The position numbers and the translations under genes were made by a program. Positions 47,546 through 56,670 of a stretch of 64,000 nucleotides of DNA are shown piece by piece. The DNA comes from Exilispira sp964581895 (GTDB taxonomy: Bacteria; Spirochaetota; JAAYUW01), in contig CAZOPR010000003.1 in the NCBI GenBank assembly GCA_964581895.1, positions 266,366 to 330,365 on the forward strand, written 5' to 3'. Numbering within the stretch: the first letter of the stretch is position 1; each line of letters begins with the position of its first letter. The notes beneath the pieces are model-generated. The model was given only the letters and a program-made list of their open reading frames with translations, searched no databases and was not told the origin of the DNA.

Positions 47546-48220
47546 TTAACCTTTAATTTTTGAAAATTCGCAACCACAAAATTTTTGTCTATATAAATTT
47601 AATTCTTTTGCTATTTTTATTGAGTTTTTATAAAGTTGATCATTTCTAAAACTTTTATCATAAAACATAATTTTCATATTTTCATTTTCATTAATATTTT
47701 CATATTTTTCAGATTTAATCTTATATTTTTCAAATTTACTTTCATATTTTTCAAATTTTTTAGGAAAATTAGCCATAAAATTATCTGCTGCTTTTTTTAT
47801 CATCTCATAATTTTTGTATTTTGAAACACTTAAGGTAGTAGAAAAATATATAGGCTGAACTTTTATTAAATAATTTTCTTTTTGAAAATTTTTTAAGTTT
47901 TCAATCAAGTTTTCAAAAAGATTAATGAACCTATATTCAAAGCATAATGAGCAGCGATAGCCTCCCTCTTTTTCATTTTCAAAACCTTTAATAAAATCTA
48001 GGTATTTTTGATGATTATAAGGGATTGTTAAATAATTCTGGATTTTATAATAATCGCAAACCTTAAAAAAAACTTCCTTTCTTTTATCATATTCTTCTTT
48101 ACAACAGATATTATCTCCTGAAAAAATAAAACAAATATCATAGTTTTCAAATTCCAATTGAGGGAAAACACCAAGTAGACATATACCACAACAGACATCA
48201 ATAAAAAGGCTATTTTTCAT
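47546..48220 (-). CDS. queH: Epoxyqueuosine reductase QueH
   Basis: QueH performs the last step in queuosine synthesis in tRNA and uses Fe-S clusters. The paired cysteines occur in DVCCGICLLGV (N-terminal) and GGYRCSLCFEYRF; the substrate-loop region GDNICCKEEYDKRKEVF has two extra Cys compared with the usual NPNIHP; the C-terminus has the family phrase AKELNLYRQKFCGCEFS. A Lys/Glu-rich insert (about 160-185, repeats of KYE/KFEKY) separates the last two parts. It forms a pair with apbE. Confidence 0.88.
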   Translation of the reverse strand: MKNSLFIDVCCGICLLGVFPQLEFENYDICFIFSGDNICCKEEYDKRKEVFFKVCDYYKIQNYLTIPYNHQKYLDFIKGFENEKEGGYRCSLCFEYRFINLFENLIENLKNFQKENYLIKVQPIYFSTTLSVSKYKNYEMIKKAADNFMANFPKKFEKYESKFEKYKIKSEKYENINENENMKIMFYDKSFRNDQLYKNSIKIAKELNLYRQKFCGCEFSKIKG

Positions 48221-48334
48221 TTTTTTAATTAATTTTTTTATTTGATATTTATTTTGATTTTGTTTTTAATTCCTACTTCCAATAATACAATAACTTGTTT
48301 TTATATTTTATATGAAATAAAAAGAGATATTAGT

Positions 48335-48709
48335 TTAGGATGTATATGTTTTTATCTTTTTTAATAGTAAATCTATATCTGGAGGTTTGACCATATAATC
48401 TTTGGCACCCAATTTTAATGCTTCTAAAACATCTTCTTTTTGATTTTTAACAGATAGAATAATTATTGGGATATCTTTAGTTTTTTCATTTTCATTTAGT
48501 GTTTTTAAGACTTCAAATCCACTTAATTCTAACATCATTATATCAAGTAATATTAACATTGGGTTTTCATTTTCATTCATTTTCTTTATATAAGATAAAA
48601 ACTCATTCCCATTTCCAAATTCACGAGTAATATAGCCATTTTTTTCTAATACCATTTGTATCATTTTCCTGATATATACTTGATAATCAACTATAAATAT
48701 TTCTCTCAT
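48335..48709 (-). CDS. Stand-alone response regulator receiver domain (diverged copy)
   Basis: This is a CheY-like 124-residue receiver without output domain. The phosphorylation site is Asp56 in LILLDIMM, the conserved Ser/Thr is in PIIILSVKN and the Lys in AKDYMVKPP. The acidic pair reads VDYQ: Asp8 is kept but Asp9 is Tyr, which should weaken metal binding. Compared with the gene at 48883 it is about 80% identical by my count, with substitutions at functional sites (Asp9 to Tyr; Pro after DIMM to Leu). It may be a decoy or acquire phosphate differently. Confidence 0.9.
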   Translation of the reverse strand: MREIFIVDYQVYIRKMIQMVLEKNGYITREFGNGNEFLSYIKKMNENENPMLILLDIMMLELSGFEVLKTLNENEKTKDIPIIILSVKNQKEDVLEALKLGAKDYMVKPPDIDLLLKKIKTYTS

Positions 48710-48882
48710 ATAATTTCCTTCAACAAAGGATTATATGAAAACATTAAAGAAAACTTTTACTTAAACAACTATCTAATATTTTATTTCAACTAATTTAATT
48801 ATAATATTAGTTCTATGTAAGTCAATACTCATTTATTTTTTTGATCTTTTGGATTAGAATTTTTTATATAGGATAAAGTATG

Positions 48883-49257
48883 TTAAGAAGCATAGGTTTT
48901 TATCTTTTTTAAAAGCAAATCTACATTTGGCGGTTTTACCATATAATCTTTAGCGCCTAATTTTAATGCCTGCAATACATCTTCTTTTTGATTTCTGGCA
49001 GATATTATAATAACTGGAATATCTTTTGTTTTTTCATCTTCATTAAGTTTCTGTAAAATTTCAAAGCCACTAATCTCTGGCATCATTATATCGAGCAAAA
49101 TCAGCATGGGTTTTTCATTTTCATTCATAGTTTGGATATAACCTAAAAACTCATTTCCATTTGCGAATTCTCGGGTTATATAGCCATTTTCTTGTAAGAC
49201 CATTTGAAGCATTTTCCTAATATACATCTGGTCATCGACTATAAATATTTCCTTCAT
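48883..49257 (-). CDS. Stand-alone response regulator receiver domain (canonical copy)
   Basis: The 124-residue CheY-like receiver has the complete active site: Asp8-Asp9 in IVDDQMY, Asp56 in LLDIMMPEISG, Ser in VIIISARN and Lys in AKDYMVKPP. No DNA-binding output follows, so it must act by protein contact, as do CheY or phosphorelay intermediates. It is the upstream member of a tandem duplication, 173 bases from its sister. No histidine kinase lies close by. Confidence 0.93.
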   Translation of the reverse strand: MKEIFIVDDQMYIRKMLQMVLQENGYITREFANGNEFLGYIQTMNENEKPMLILLDIMMPEISGFEILQKLNEDEKTKDIPVIIISARNQKEDVLQALKLGAKDYMVKPPNVDLLLKKIKTYAS

Positions 49258-49382
49258 ATACTTTCCTTCAATAAAAGAACTGATAAAATTAGGAAAAGTA
49301 CTTTTTATAAAAAATTATTATATGATTTTCTTTTACTACTAATAAAATTATAAAAATTATTATAACTAAGTCAATACTATTT

Positions 49383-50123
49383 TTAATTTTTTTGATTTTT
49401 AATATAATTTTCAGCAAATTCTAAATCTTCAAGAGTATTTATACCAAAAAACTCTACTTCATCATAGACCTTAAAACCATCTATCTTAAGTTTTTCATCT
49501 TTTGCTAGTTTAACTATGTCTGTAAGATAATATTCTTTTTGAGCATTGTCTGTTTTTAAATTTTCAAGCAATGATAAAACCTTTTTATTGCATATCATAA
49601 TCCCTGTGTTTAGTTCGGTTATTTTCTTTTCATTATCTTTTGCATCTTTTACTTCGATAATCTTTTCTATAAAGCCATTTTCATTTCTTACTATTCTTCC
49701 AAATGAAGAAGATTCCCTTCCTTCAACTGTTAAAATTGATAAATCATTTTTGTTTTGCATGTGAAAATTGATAAAATCTTTAATAGTCTTACCTTTAATA
49801 AAAGGCATATCTCCCATCAATATAAGGTTTTGTTCATTATCAAAATAATCTTTTGCCATCATTACAGCATGTCCAGTACCAAGTTGTTCTCTTTGCCAGA
49901 CATAAGTGTACTTTTCACCTATTTTCTCTATAACTTTTTCTCCCATAAAACCAACTACTATGACAATATCTTTAGTATCGATAAAACTTATATTATCAAG
50001 AACATAAGATAAAATAGGCTTACCATTTAACTCTCTTAATGCTTTTGGAAGTTGAAACTTTTCAGAAAGTAGTCTTTTACCTTTCCCAGCTGCCAATATT
50101 ATGCACTTCACTTTTCCCTCCAA
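49383..50123 (-). CDS. Sugar nucleotidyltransferase (GlmU N-domain-like)
   Basis: The 246-residue enzyme has the nucleotidyltransferase A fold with CIILAAGKGKRL (nucleotide loop), QREQLGTGHAVM, the metal site LMGDMPFI, ELNTGIMICNKK and NAQKEYYLTDIV, the last being the hallmark of the GlmU uridylyltransferase domain. The left-handed beta-helix acetyltransferase half of bifunctional GlmU is missing, and the gene ends cleanly, so it is a monofunctional GlcNAc-1-P uridylyltransferase or close relative. Together with the UDPGP-family enzyme the window encodes two routes to UDP-sugars. Confidence 0.88.
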   Translation of the reverse strand: MEGKVKCIILAAGKGKRLLSEKFQLPKALRELNGKPILSYVLDNISFIDTKDIVIVVGFMGEKVIEKIGEKYTYVWQREQLGTGHAVMMAKDYFDNEQNLILMGDMPFIKGKTIKDFINFHMQNKNDLSILTVEGRESSSFGRIVRNENGFIEKIIEVKDAKDNEKKITELNTGIMICNKKVLSLLENLKTDNAQKEYYLTDIVKLAKDEKLKIDGFKVYDEVEFFGINTLEDLEFAENYIKNQKN

Positions 50124-50227
50124 TAAAAGTTAAGATTCGATTTAATTTGCCTCCCTATTAAAAGACAAATTGGAAAGCACAAAAATGAAAAAAAATATAT
50201 TCAAATTAAAATAAATTGTCGCAACTC

Positions 50228-50483
50228 AAAAAACAAAAAACAAAAAACAAAAAACAAAAAACAAAAAACAAAAAACAAAAAACAAAAANNNNNNNNNNNN
50301 NNNNNNNNNNNNNNNNNNNNNNNNNNNNNNNNNNNNNNNNNNNNNNNNNNNNNNNNNNNNNNNNNNNNNNNNNNNNNNNNNNNNNNNNCAAAAAACAAAA
50401 AACAAAAAACAAAAAACAAAAAACAAAAAACAAAAAACAAAAATAAAAAACAAAAATAAAAAACAAAAATAAAAAACAAAAAT
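50228..50483. repeat. (CAAAAAA)n heptamer tandem array interrupted by a 100-N assembly gap
   Basis: The 417-base gap between two minus-strand genes (50124-50540) holds heptamers AAAAAAC repeated without error on both sides of exactly 100 N (50289-50388). Right of the gap the unit changes to a 14-base form with CAAAAAT and AAAAAA alternating until about 50483. The true length is unknown; the 100-N block is a standard placeholder. No gene is present: open frames across it are artefacts of a repeat with no stop codon in any frame. Confidence 0.97.
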
Positions 50484-50540
50484 AAAAAAAATTAAAAATA
50501 AATTATTAGACCATAAATTTATAGGTACTATTTATATAAA

Positions 50541-51458
50541 TTATTGATTGAATACCTTTAAAAATAATTTATATTCATAATCAAAATTTGTTCTGCTTCT
50601 ATTTACGCCAATTATAAAGTTATTTAAGTAAAGTTCTAAATGCAAATGAGGAGATGAACCTATATATTCAACTCCAGAATTCCCCATAAAACCTATCAAA
50701 CTGCCCTTTGAAACCTTATCTCCAACCTTCAATTTTTTATTGAAATCATCCAGATGGCAGTAGATTAAAAGAAGATTGTCATATTTTACCTGAACCTGTT
50801 TGCCTCTAAAAATATCAAGATATCTATCATCAGTATATTTTTGATAAGAACAGATAGAAAGTAGTTGAAAATAATCTCTTTGGTGGCTGAAGTATTTATA
50901 ATCAGTTATCTTAACAACAACACCATCAGAGATAGAATAGATAGGAGAACCTTTTGGCAACTTCACTTGATCTTTTGTATATGAGATATCTATCCCTTGA
51001 TGAATGCCATTTCTATACCTTCTTGCGGCGCCAGGATAATAATAATCATTATAGACAAGCATTCCATTTTCTATTGGCATTGTAAAATCATATTTTTCCA
51101 GATCGTTGAATGTCAATTCCCAGCTGTTTTTTGAGATAATAGAATTTAATTTTTTACCTAAAAGATCTGCTAAATCCTTTTGCAAATATAACCTTGATAT
51201 AATATCATAAACATCATTCTTATTTTTTCCACTAAGTTCAAGTTTTTCTTCAATCTCATATATTTGTTGGGGGCTAATTTTTTCATTTTTATCTATGTTT
51301 ATAGATATTGAAAAATCATAGATTGGAGAAACTATCTCAACTGATTTTAACGAAAAAATATCTTTTAATGAAATCTTATATAACTTTGCCCCGGCAAAAA
51401 AAAGTATTATAGCAAATAATAAGAAAAAAATTGTTATAATCTTATCATTTGCAGTCAT
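50541..51458 (-). CDS. Membrane-anchored M23-family metallopeptidase-like protein
   Basis: The 305-residue protein has an N-terminal anchor (IITIFFLLFAIILFFAGAKLY, about 6-26), a helical linker and a LytM/M23 domain near residues 140-290. Zinc ligands are in HQGIDIS (HxGxD type) and SSPHLHLEL (HxH); other family phrases are GSPIYSISDGVVV and LKVGDKVSKGSLIGFMGNSG. It carries an insertion of about 40 residues between SDGVVV and the core strands. It may cut peptidoglycan or act as an activator. It overlaps the aminotransferase gene by 14 bases. Confidence 0.82.
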   Translation of the reverse strand: MTANDKIITIFFLLFAIILFFAGAKLYKISLKDIFSLKSVEIVSPIYDFSISINIDKNEKISPQQIYEIEEKLELSGKNKNDVYDIISRLYLQKDLADLLGKKLNSIISKNSWELTFNDLEKYDFTMPIENGMLVYNDYYYPGAARRYRNGIHQGIDISYTKDQVKLPKGSPIYSISDGVVVKITDYKYFSHQRDYFQLLSICSYQKYTDDRYLDIFRGKQVQVKYDNLLLIYCHLDDFNKKLKVGDKVSKGSLIGFMGNSGVEYIGSSPHLHLELYLNNFIIGVNRSRTNFDYEYKLFLKVFNQ

Positions 51459-52638
51459 CTAAAAATTCATCCATCCTTTTTAATGCTTTTTCAAGACTAT
51501 TTAAAGAATAAGAATAGGAAATTCGAATATAATTTCCGTTTCCAAATGCACTTCCAGGCACAACAGCTACAAGATTGTTCTCTAAAAGTTTGGAATAAAA
51601 AATATTATCATTTGTTATAATAGTATCTTTAATCTTTTTACCAAAAACTTTTGAAACATTTATGAAAAAGTAAAATGCTCCTTCTGGTTTAATGTAAGAA
51701 AGCTCATCTCTCTTATCAAGCCAGCTTGCAATAAAATTTCTTCTTTCTTCAAAAGTCTTTGCGTTTTTGACAAAATACTCCTCGGGTAAATCGAAGGCAG
51801 CAAGTGATGCATATTGACTTATAGATGAAGTATGTGTAGTTGTATTAGCCTGAATTTTTTTGAAAACATCTGTAAGTTTTTTTGGTGCAGCAGAATAACC
51901 AACCCTCCATCCAGTCATAGCACAGGATTTACTAAAACCATTAATGACTATTGTTCTTTCAAATATTTCCTTTCCAAGCGATGCTATGGAAATATGCTTT
52001 TTACCGTCATATATGAGTTTTTCATAAATTTCATCAGAGATTACAATTAGCCTATTTTCAACAATAAATTCTGCAATTTTTCTAAGTTCCTGCTCTGAAT
52101 AAACGATTCCGGTTGGATTTGAAGGTGAGTTTAATATTAGTATTTTAGAGTTTTTAGTTAAAACTCTTTTTAAGTCATCAACTGTTAACTTAAAATTATT
52201 CTTTTCATCTGTATTTGCAATAACTGGTTTTGCTCCTGCTATCTCAGCCATTGCTTTATATGAAACCCAATATGGAGATGGTATTATAACCTCATCATTT
52301 GTATCTGTTAATGTCATAAGTGCTGTTGAAATTGATTGTTTGGCTCCACAACCGACAAGTATTTCTGAAGGATCATAAGTTAAATTGTTTTCTTTTTTTA
52401 ACTTTTCAACAATTTTTTCTCTAAGTTCAAGCATTCCAGAAGTTGGTGTATATCTAGTAAAATTTTTATTAATAGCTTCAATTGCCTTATCTTTTATTAT
52501 TTGAGGAGTTTCAAAATCTGGTTCTCCTGCAACTAAAGGTATTACATCCTTTCCAGCTTTTCTGAGTTCGATAACATCCGAATTTATCTTTAAGGTTTCA
52601 GAATCAGCAATTTCTGCTCTTTTAGGAAAATTAAACAT
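51445..52638 (-). CDS. Class I aminotransferase (aspartate aminotransferase-like)
   Basis: The 397-residue PLP enzyme has AGEPDFETPQIIKDKAIEAI, GCGAKQSISTALM, PSPYWVSYKAMAEIAGAKP, ILNSPSNPTGIVYS, SDEIYEKL and the PLP lysine in GFSKSCAMTGWRVGY, closing with PGSAFGNGNYIRISYSYS. It matches the thermostable AspC/prephenate-transaminase branch, so aspartate, aromatic and prephenate activity are all possible. GGAGGA precedes the ATG. It is read into the M23 gene through an overlap. Confidence 0.92.
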   Translation of the reverse strand: MFNFPKRAEIADSETLKINSDVIELRKAGKDVIPLVAGEPDFETPQIIKDKAIEAINKNFTRYTPTSGMLELREKIVEKLKKENNLTYDPSEILVGCGAKQSISTALMTLTDTNDEVIIPSPYWVSYKAMAEIAGAKPVIANTDEKNNFKLTVDDLKRVLTKNSKILILNSPSNPTGIVYSEQELRKIAEFIVENRLIVISDEIYEKLIYDGKKHISIASLGKEIFERTIVINGFSKSCAMTGWRVGYSAAPKKLTDVFKKIQANTTTHTSSISQYASLAAFDLPEEYFVKNAKTFEERRNFIASWLDKRDELSYIKPEGAFYFFINVSKVFGKKIKDTIITNDNIFYSKLLENNLVAVVPGSAFGNGNYIRISYSYSLNSLEKALKRMDEFLDDCK

Positions 52639-52713
52639 AATTCCTCCTTGGTATTATTTGAAATTTTATTTAATTTTACTTTACATTAATCTTACTCTTT
52701 ACTAATTTAACTT

Positions 52714-54465
52714 TTATTCATATATTTCAACTTGAGCTCTAACAAGGTCATGTATAGAAGATATGCCACAAAGCTTGTTGGTATTTTTTCTTAATACAAG
52801 TATTACAAAAGATTTATTATTTGCAAATTTATTTGCAATATCTTTTAAGATATCATCTTCATAACAAAAAGTAGGTTTATCAATATTTAATTTTATTTGA
52901 GAAACCAAAATCTGCTTATCTTTTATTTTATCTATTAAATCTTTTAATCTTTCTCTGGTTATTGTTCCAAGACAATTTTCAACTGTTTTTTCAGCATTTA
53001 AAAAAATAGGAAAAATTTTATAATTATATTTTTTCAAAATTTCATCTATCTCATATATATTTTCAAGATTAATACAAATAGGTTGAGAATTCATTATATT
53101 TTTAACCGGTAATGTTTGCCAGATAGATTTGTCTATATCAACTTTAATTTCATGGAATGAAATACCATCTTGCTTTATGATTGCATCATAAAAATTTTCT
53201 TTATTAATAAGTGAAGCTACAATTTGACTAATAAATACCGCAATAACAAGTGATGGAACCATTGAAAACTGGTGAGTCATTTCAAAGACTATCAAGATTG
53301 ATGTTAGAGGTGCTCTAACTACTGCTCCAAGAAATGCACTCATTGCTGAAACAGAAAGAACTGTGATATCTGCTCTTGAAAGAGGGATTAAAATTGCAGC
53401 AATATTTGCAAGAAAATAACCTGAACTTGCACCTATAAAAAGGGATGGGGCAAAAATTCCACCACAGCCTCCAAAGCCATATGAAAATATGGTTGAAAAA
53501 AGCTTTGCCAATGTTATAAATCCAGCGATTATAAAAAGATAATTTCCACTTAAAATATCCGATAAATCCTGATACCCAACCCCAAATACCCCAAGCTTTC
53601 CAAAAGCAAGGAAGATGGATGAGCCTAAAACCCATGTTAAAAGGCCGCCAAAAAATGGATTTATAAATTGATATTTCGTTAATCTTCTTTTTACTTCACC
53701 TCTTAGACTTATTGTCCATTTTTGAAAAAGTGAACCAAGAAGTGATGAGACAATAGCTACAAATGGAACTACAAGATAATGGATGACACTAACTTTTTCT
53801 ATAGATACAAGCCTGAAAGCTGGCTGGTTTCCTACCAATGCATGAACTGTCATTGCACCAATGACTGCTGCAAAAAATGTAAATCCTAAGTTCTTGTTAT
53901 TTAAATCATTCAGAATTTCCTCTATAACAAATACTATCGCAGCTAAAGGTGTATTAAAGGCTGCAGCAAGACTCGCTGCGCTACCTATTAAGATTGCTCT
54001 TCTTCTAAAATTTTTTGGTTTTCCTAAAAATCCATCTAAATTTGAGGCAAAACCAGCTCCAAGATAAACTGATGGACCTTCTCTTCCCAAGCTTAAACCG
54101 CCACCAACACTTATTATACCACCAATAAACTTTACTAAAACTGGTTTAATTGGTATATAGCCCATATCTTTTTTATAAGCAACCTTTGCTTGAGGAATTC
54201 CTGAGCCAGCCGCTTCAGGAGAAAGCTTAAAAAGTAGAAAACCAGAAATTAAAGAAGCCGAAATTATAGTTATGAAACTATACATTAAAAATTGAAACTT
54301 CGAAAATTTTGCAAACTTTAAGTATGTTGAGCTAAAAACAAAATTTGTCCCTAATTGAAAAACTATGGCTGATATTGCTGCAACAAAAGCAAGTATTATA
54401 ACTTCTAAAGTGTCACTTAAACTTTTTGTATTTTTTATTTTTTCAATGACTTTTATTAGTCTCAT
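52714..54465 (-). CDS. ClC-family chloride channel/antiporter with CBS domains
   Basis: The 583-residue membrane protein has about eleven membrane spans with the three ClC selectivity motifs: AGSGIPQAK, GREGPSVYLGAG (with the gating Glu) and GGIFAPSLFIGAS. A cytoplasmic pair of CBS domains follows (VKNIMNSQPICIN... and a second, less typical one), residues about 440-575. It should move chloride, possibly with protons. It is a single gene 76 bases upstream of the aminotransferase gene on the same strand. Confidence 0.93.
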   Translation of the reverse strand: MRLIKVIEKIKNTKSLSDTLEVIILAFVAAISAIVFQLGTNFVFSSTYLKFAKFSKFQFLMYSFITIISASLISGFLLFKLSPEAAGSGIPQAKVAYKKDMGYIPIKPVLVKFIGGIISVGGGLSLGREGPSVYLGAGFASNLDGFLGKPKNFRRRAILIGSAASLAAAFNTPLAAIVFVIEEILNDLNNKNLGFTFFAAVIGAMTVHALVGNQPAFRLVSIEKVSVIHYLVVPFVAIVSSLLGSLFQKWTISLRGEVKRRLTKYQFINPFFGGLLTWVLGSSIFLAFGKLGVFGVGYQDLSDILSGNYLFIIAGFITLAKLFSTIFSYGFGGCGGIFAPSLFIGASSGYFLANIAAILIPLSRADITVLSVSAMSAFLGAVVRAPLTSILIVFEMTHQFSMVPSLVIAVFISQIVASLINKENFYDAIIKQDGISFHEIKVDIDKSIWQTLPVKNIMNSQPICINLENIYEIDEILKKYNYKIFPIFLNAEKTVENCLGTITRERLKDLIDKIKDKQILVSQIKLNIDKPTFCYEDDILKDIANKFANNKSFVILVLRKNTNKLCGISSIHDLVRAQVEIYE

Positions 54466-54698
54466 TTTATGTCCACCAAGATCAATAAATAATCTATTTC
54501 TATTTTTTAAAACTTAATTTTTATAACATAATAAATTAGAAATTATAAATTAGAAATTTTTAAAAGAAATTTTTTATTAGTCGCTATGTATCAAGATATT
54601 TATCTATAAACCAGTACTAAATTTTATCAAGTTTTACTTGCCATAAGGGTTTTTCTGTATTATATTATGAATTGAAGGGATTTGAAGGAGGCATATTT

Positions 54699-55439
54699 AT
54701 GTCTAATTTCAGAACAGTAGATAAATATAGTAACTTAAATGATCCAGATTTACTAAACGATATAGCAACTGCTCCTGTAAGCGAAGATTTTGAAAGAAAA
54801 TTTATATCAAAAACCTATTTATACATGGTTTTAGCTCTTGCCATTACAGCTGCTGTTGGCTATTTCACTGCTTCAACAGGTTTAATATTATCACTAATGC
54901 GTTCACCATTAATCTTTTTTGGTCTTATAGTAGCAGAACTTGTAGTTGTATTTTGGCTTTCAAGCCAGATTTTGCGACTTTCTACTACAATGGCTTTGTT
55001 TGGTTTTCTTTTATATTCAATCTTAAATGGTTTGACTTTATCATCAATATTTCTGTTATATACCCAGACCTCAATAGTTACAGCATTTTTGATTACAGCT
55101 GGTATGTTTTTAGTGATGTCTATAGTTGGTTTTACAACCAAAACTAATCTTATGGGCTTTGGTGGTTATCTTATAACAGGTTTATTTGGTATCATTATAG
55201 CATCAATAGTAAATATCTTCTTAAAAAGCTCTACATTATACTGGATTATTAGTGCAGGTGGAGTTTTAATCTTTACTATTCTTATCGCTTACTCAACTCA
55301 AAAACTTAAAATCCTTGCCAAAATAGCAGCATTTGAGCAGGGAAGTGCAAGATTTGCTATCTTAGCAGCATTAGAACTTTACTTAAATTTCATCAATCTT
55401 CTTCTTTATGTTTTAAGATTTTTAGGAAAAAGAAGATAA
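54699..55439 (+). CDS. Bax inhibitor-1 (BI-1/YccA) family membrane protein
   Basis: The 246-residue protein has seven predicted membrane spans and the family phrases YLYMVLALAITAAVGY, LYSILNGLTLSSIF, FGGYLITGLFGIIIAS, and the C-terminal ALELYLNFINLLLYVLRFLG with acidic residues of the calcium/proton-leak pore. The ATG at 54699 is chosen because GAAGGAGG sits 8 bases upstream; an earlier TTG at 54672 lies before this site. In bacteria the family (YbhL, YccA) modulates membrane proteases or acts as a leak channel. Confidence 0.93.
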   Translation: MSNFRTVDKYSNLNDPDLLNDIATAPVSEDFERKFISKTYLYMVLALAITAAVGYFTASTGLILSLMRSPLIFFGLIVAELVVVFWLSSQILRLSTTMALFGFLLYSILNGLTLSSIFLLYTQTSIVTAFLITAGMFLVMSIVGFTTKTNLMGFGGYLITGLFGIIIASIVNIFLKSSTLYWIISAGGVLIFTILIAYSTQKLKILAKIAAFEQGSARFAILAALELYLNFINLLLYVLRFLGKRR

Positions 55440-55533
55440 ATATATTAGATGGAATCCTTTAAAAATAATCAAAAATAATAAAAATAAAAAAAAATCAGTA
55501 TAATCAAGACTTTTTTATAAATCCAAAAAGGTA

Positions 55534-55914
55534 TTAATTTTTAATTGCAATAACTTCGATTTCTATTAATGCATCTTTTGGAAGTTTTGAAACCTCAATG
55601 AAACTTCTTGCAGGATATGGTTTATTGAACAATGTAGAATAATATTCGTTAAATTCTGCAAAATAGCTCATACTCGATGAAAAAACTGTAACTTTAACTA
55701 TATCATCAAAGGTAAATCCTTCTTTTTCTAAGATAACTTTGATATTATCAAAAATCTGTTTTGTCGCATTTTTTACAGAATCATTGACAAGAGCATTTGT
55801 CTCTGGATTAATCGGAAGCTGCCCTGAGGTAAAAATCATATTGCCAGATTTTATAGCAGCAGAATAAGGACCTACTGCTAAAGGGATTTTTTCACCAGCA
55901 ATCTCTTTTTTCAT
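55534..55914 (-). CDS. ridA: RidA-family reactive-intermediate deaminase
   Basis: RidA hydrolyses enamine/imine intermediates released by PLP enzymes. The 126-residue sequence has IPLAVGPYSAAIKSGNMIFTSGQLP, the catalytic Arg in PARSFIEVSKLPKDALIEIEVIA and full length for the family. GGAGAA precedes the ATG. It is convergent with the BI-1 gene. Confidence 0.94.
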   Translation of the reverse strand: MKKEIAGEKIPLAVGPYSAAIKSGNMIFTSGQLPINPETNALVNDSVKNATKQIFDNIKVILEKEGFTFDDIVKVTVFSSSMSYFAEFNEYYSTLFNKPYPARSFIEVSKLPKDALIEIEVIAIKN

Positions 55915-56002
55915 CTTGTTCTCCTTTTTTATAAGTTACAAAATTTTTTTACTATATCAATATTTTATAATTTTAATATTTTATAATTTTAAGGTATTTT
56001 TC

Positions 56003-56470
56003 TTATAATATTTTCTTTTTCTCCCATTTTTCAACTTCACCGACAATGACTTCAAAAATCGGATTCACTTCTATAGCTTTTTCCTTAGCAATATTTTCAA
56101 TTTCAAGATATTTTTGAAAATCTCTTCTTTTTAGCTTCATCTTCAAAAATTCAAATTCATACTTTACCTGCCCTTCTGTAACCTTAATCTTTTCGAGATT
56201 TAAGATATTCAAAACCTCTATCTTTTCCTCATCAATCTTGCTATAATCAAACTTATAAACTCTTTTTTTTCCCTCATCATAAATCTGTTTTAAGTAAATA
56301 TTTATGTATAAAAGAGGATCTGAGCTTTGCTTGAATCTAATAAGCTGGGGATGATTTTTATATCCTTTTGTTTTACCTTCAAGAACTTTTTTAGCAAGCA
56401 AAGCTTCTCTCCAGAGTGCTAAAAGTCCTTTTGTGTCAAGATATTTTGGGCTAATAGACCATAATCTCAT
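56003..56470 (-). CDS. Pyrimidine dimer DNA glycosylase-like protein
   Basis: The 155-residue protein begins MRLWSISPKYLDTKGLLALWREALLAKKVL and continues GKTKGYKNHPQLIRFKQS, which matches the pyrimidine-dimer glycosylase family (relatives of T4 endonuclease V). The C-terminal 100 residues are divergent and helical. The expected activity is to cut the glycosyl bond at UV-induced dimers. It overlaps the preceding small Cys-rich gene by four bases (ATGA), so the two are translated together. Confidence 0.85.
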   Translation of the reverse strand: MRLWSISPKYLDTKGLLALWREALLAKKVLEGKTKGYKNHPQLIRFKQSSDPLLYINIYLKQIYDEGKKRVYKFDYSKIDEEKIEVLNILNLEKIKVTEGQVKYEFEFLKMKLKRRDFQKYLEIENIAKEKAIEVNPIFEVIVGEVEKWEKKKIL

Positions 56471-56670
56471 ATTTTTCTTTTTTCGTAGTCTTTTATAAAA
56501 GTCCAGATAGACCTATCGTATTTTTTTTCAGATTCTTTTGAAAAGTAACATGCTGGAAGTTCGCCATTTCTTCTATGATATTCTATACACTGGCAACAAA
56601 TACCTTTCCTTGGGCATGGCTCATAGGTACAATTACATTTTGCCAGGTTTTGGTTTACCTTACATTCCAT
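56467..56670 (-). CDS. Small Cys-rich protein (DUF6485-like)
   Basis: The 67-residue protein has nine Cys, in MECKVNQ, KCNCTYEPCPRKGICCQCIEYH and LPACYF, giving the pattern C-x-C-x4-C-x5-CC-x-C with a final LPACYF. I recall a small family with the same Cys spacing and the HRRNGELPACYF end (DUF6485). It is probably a zinc- or Fe-S-binding protein; function unknown. It is coupled by a four-base overlap to the pyrimidine-dimer glycosylase gene, which suggests a DNA-repair or stress context. Confidence 0.72.
   Translation of the reverse strand: MECKVNQNLAKCNCTYEPCPRKGICCQCIEYHRRNGELPACYFSKESEKKYDRSIWTFIKDYEKRKI

Noticed and set aside
50201..50479. Long open frames of Phe/Cys/Leu repeats and Lys/Gln/Thr/Asn repeats on both strands
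   Set aside because: They are translations of the stop-free CAAAAAA heptamer and the run of N; no ribosome-binding site or real protein.
50228..50483. Possible CRISPR array
   Set aside because: Units are 7 bp and contiguous, without spacers or cas genes.
53315..53635. 106-residue Trp/Phe-rich frame inside the ClC gene
   Set aside because: Same-strand shadow frame of the channel gene with no start signal or independent motif.
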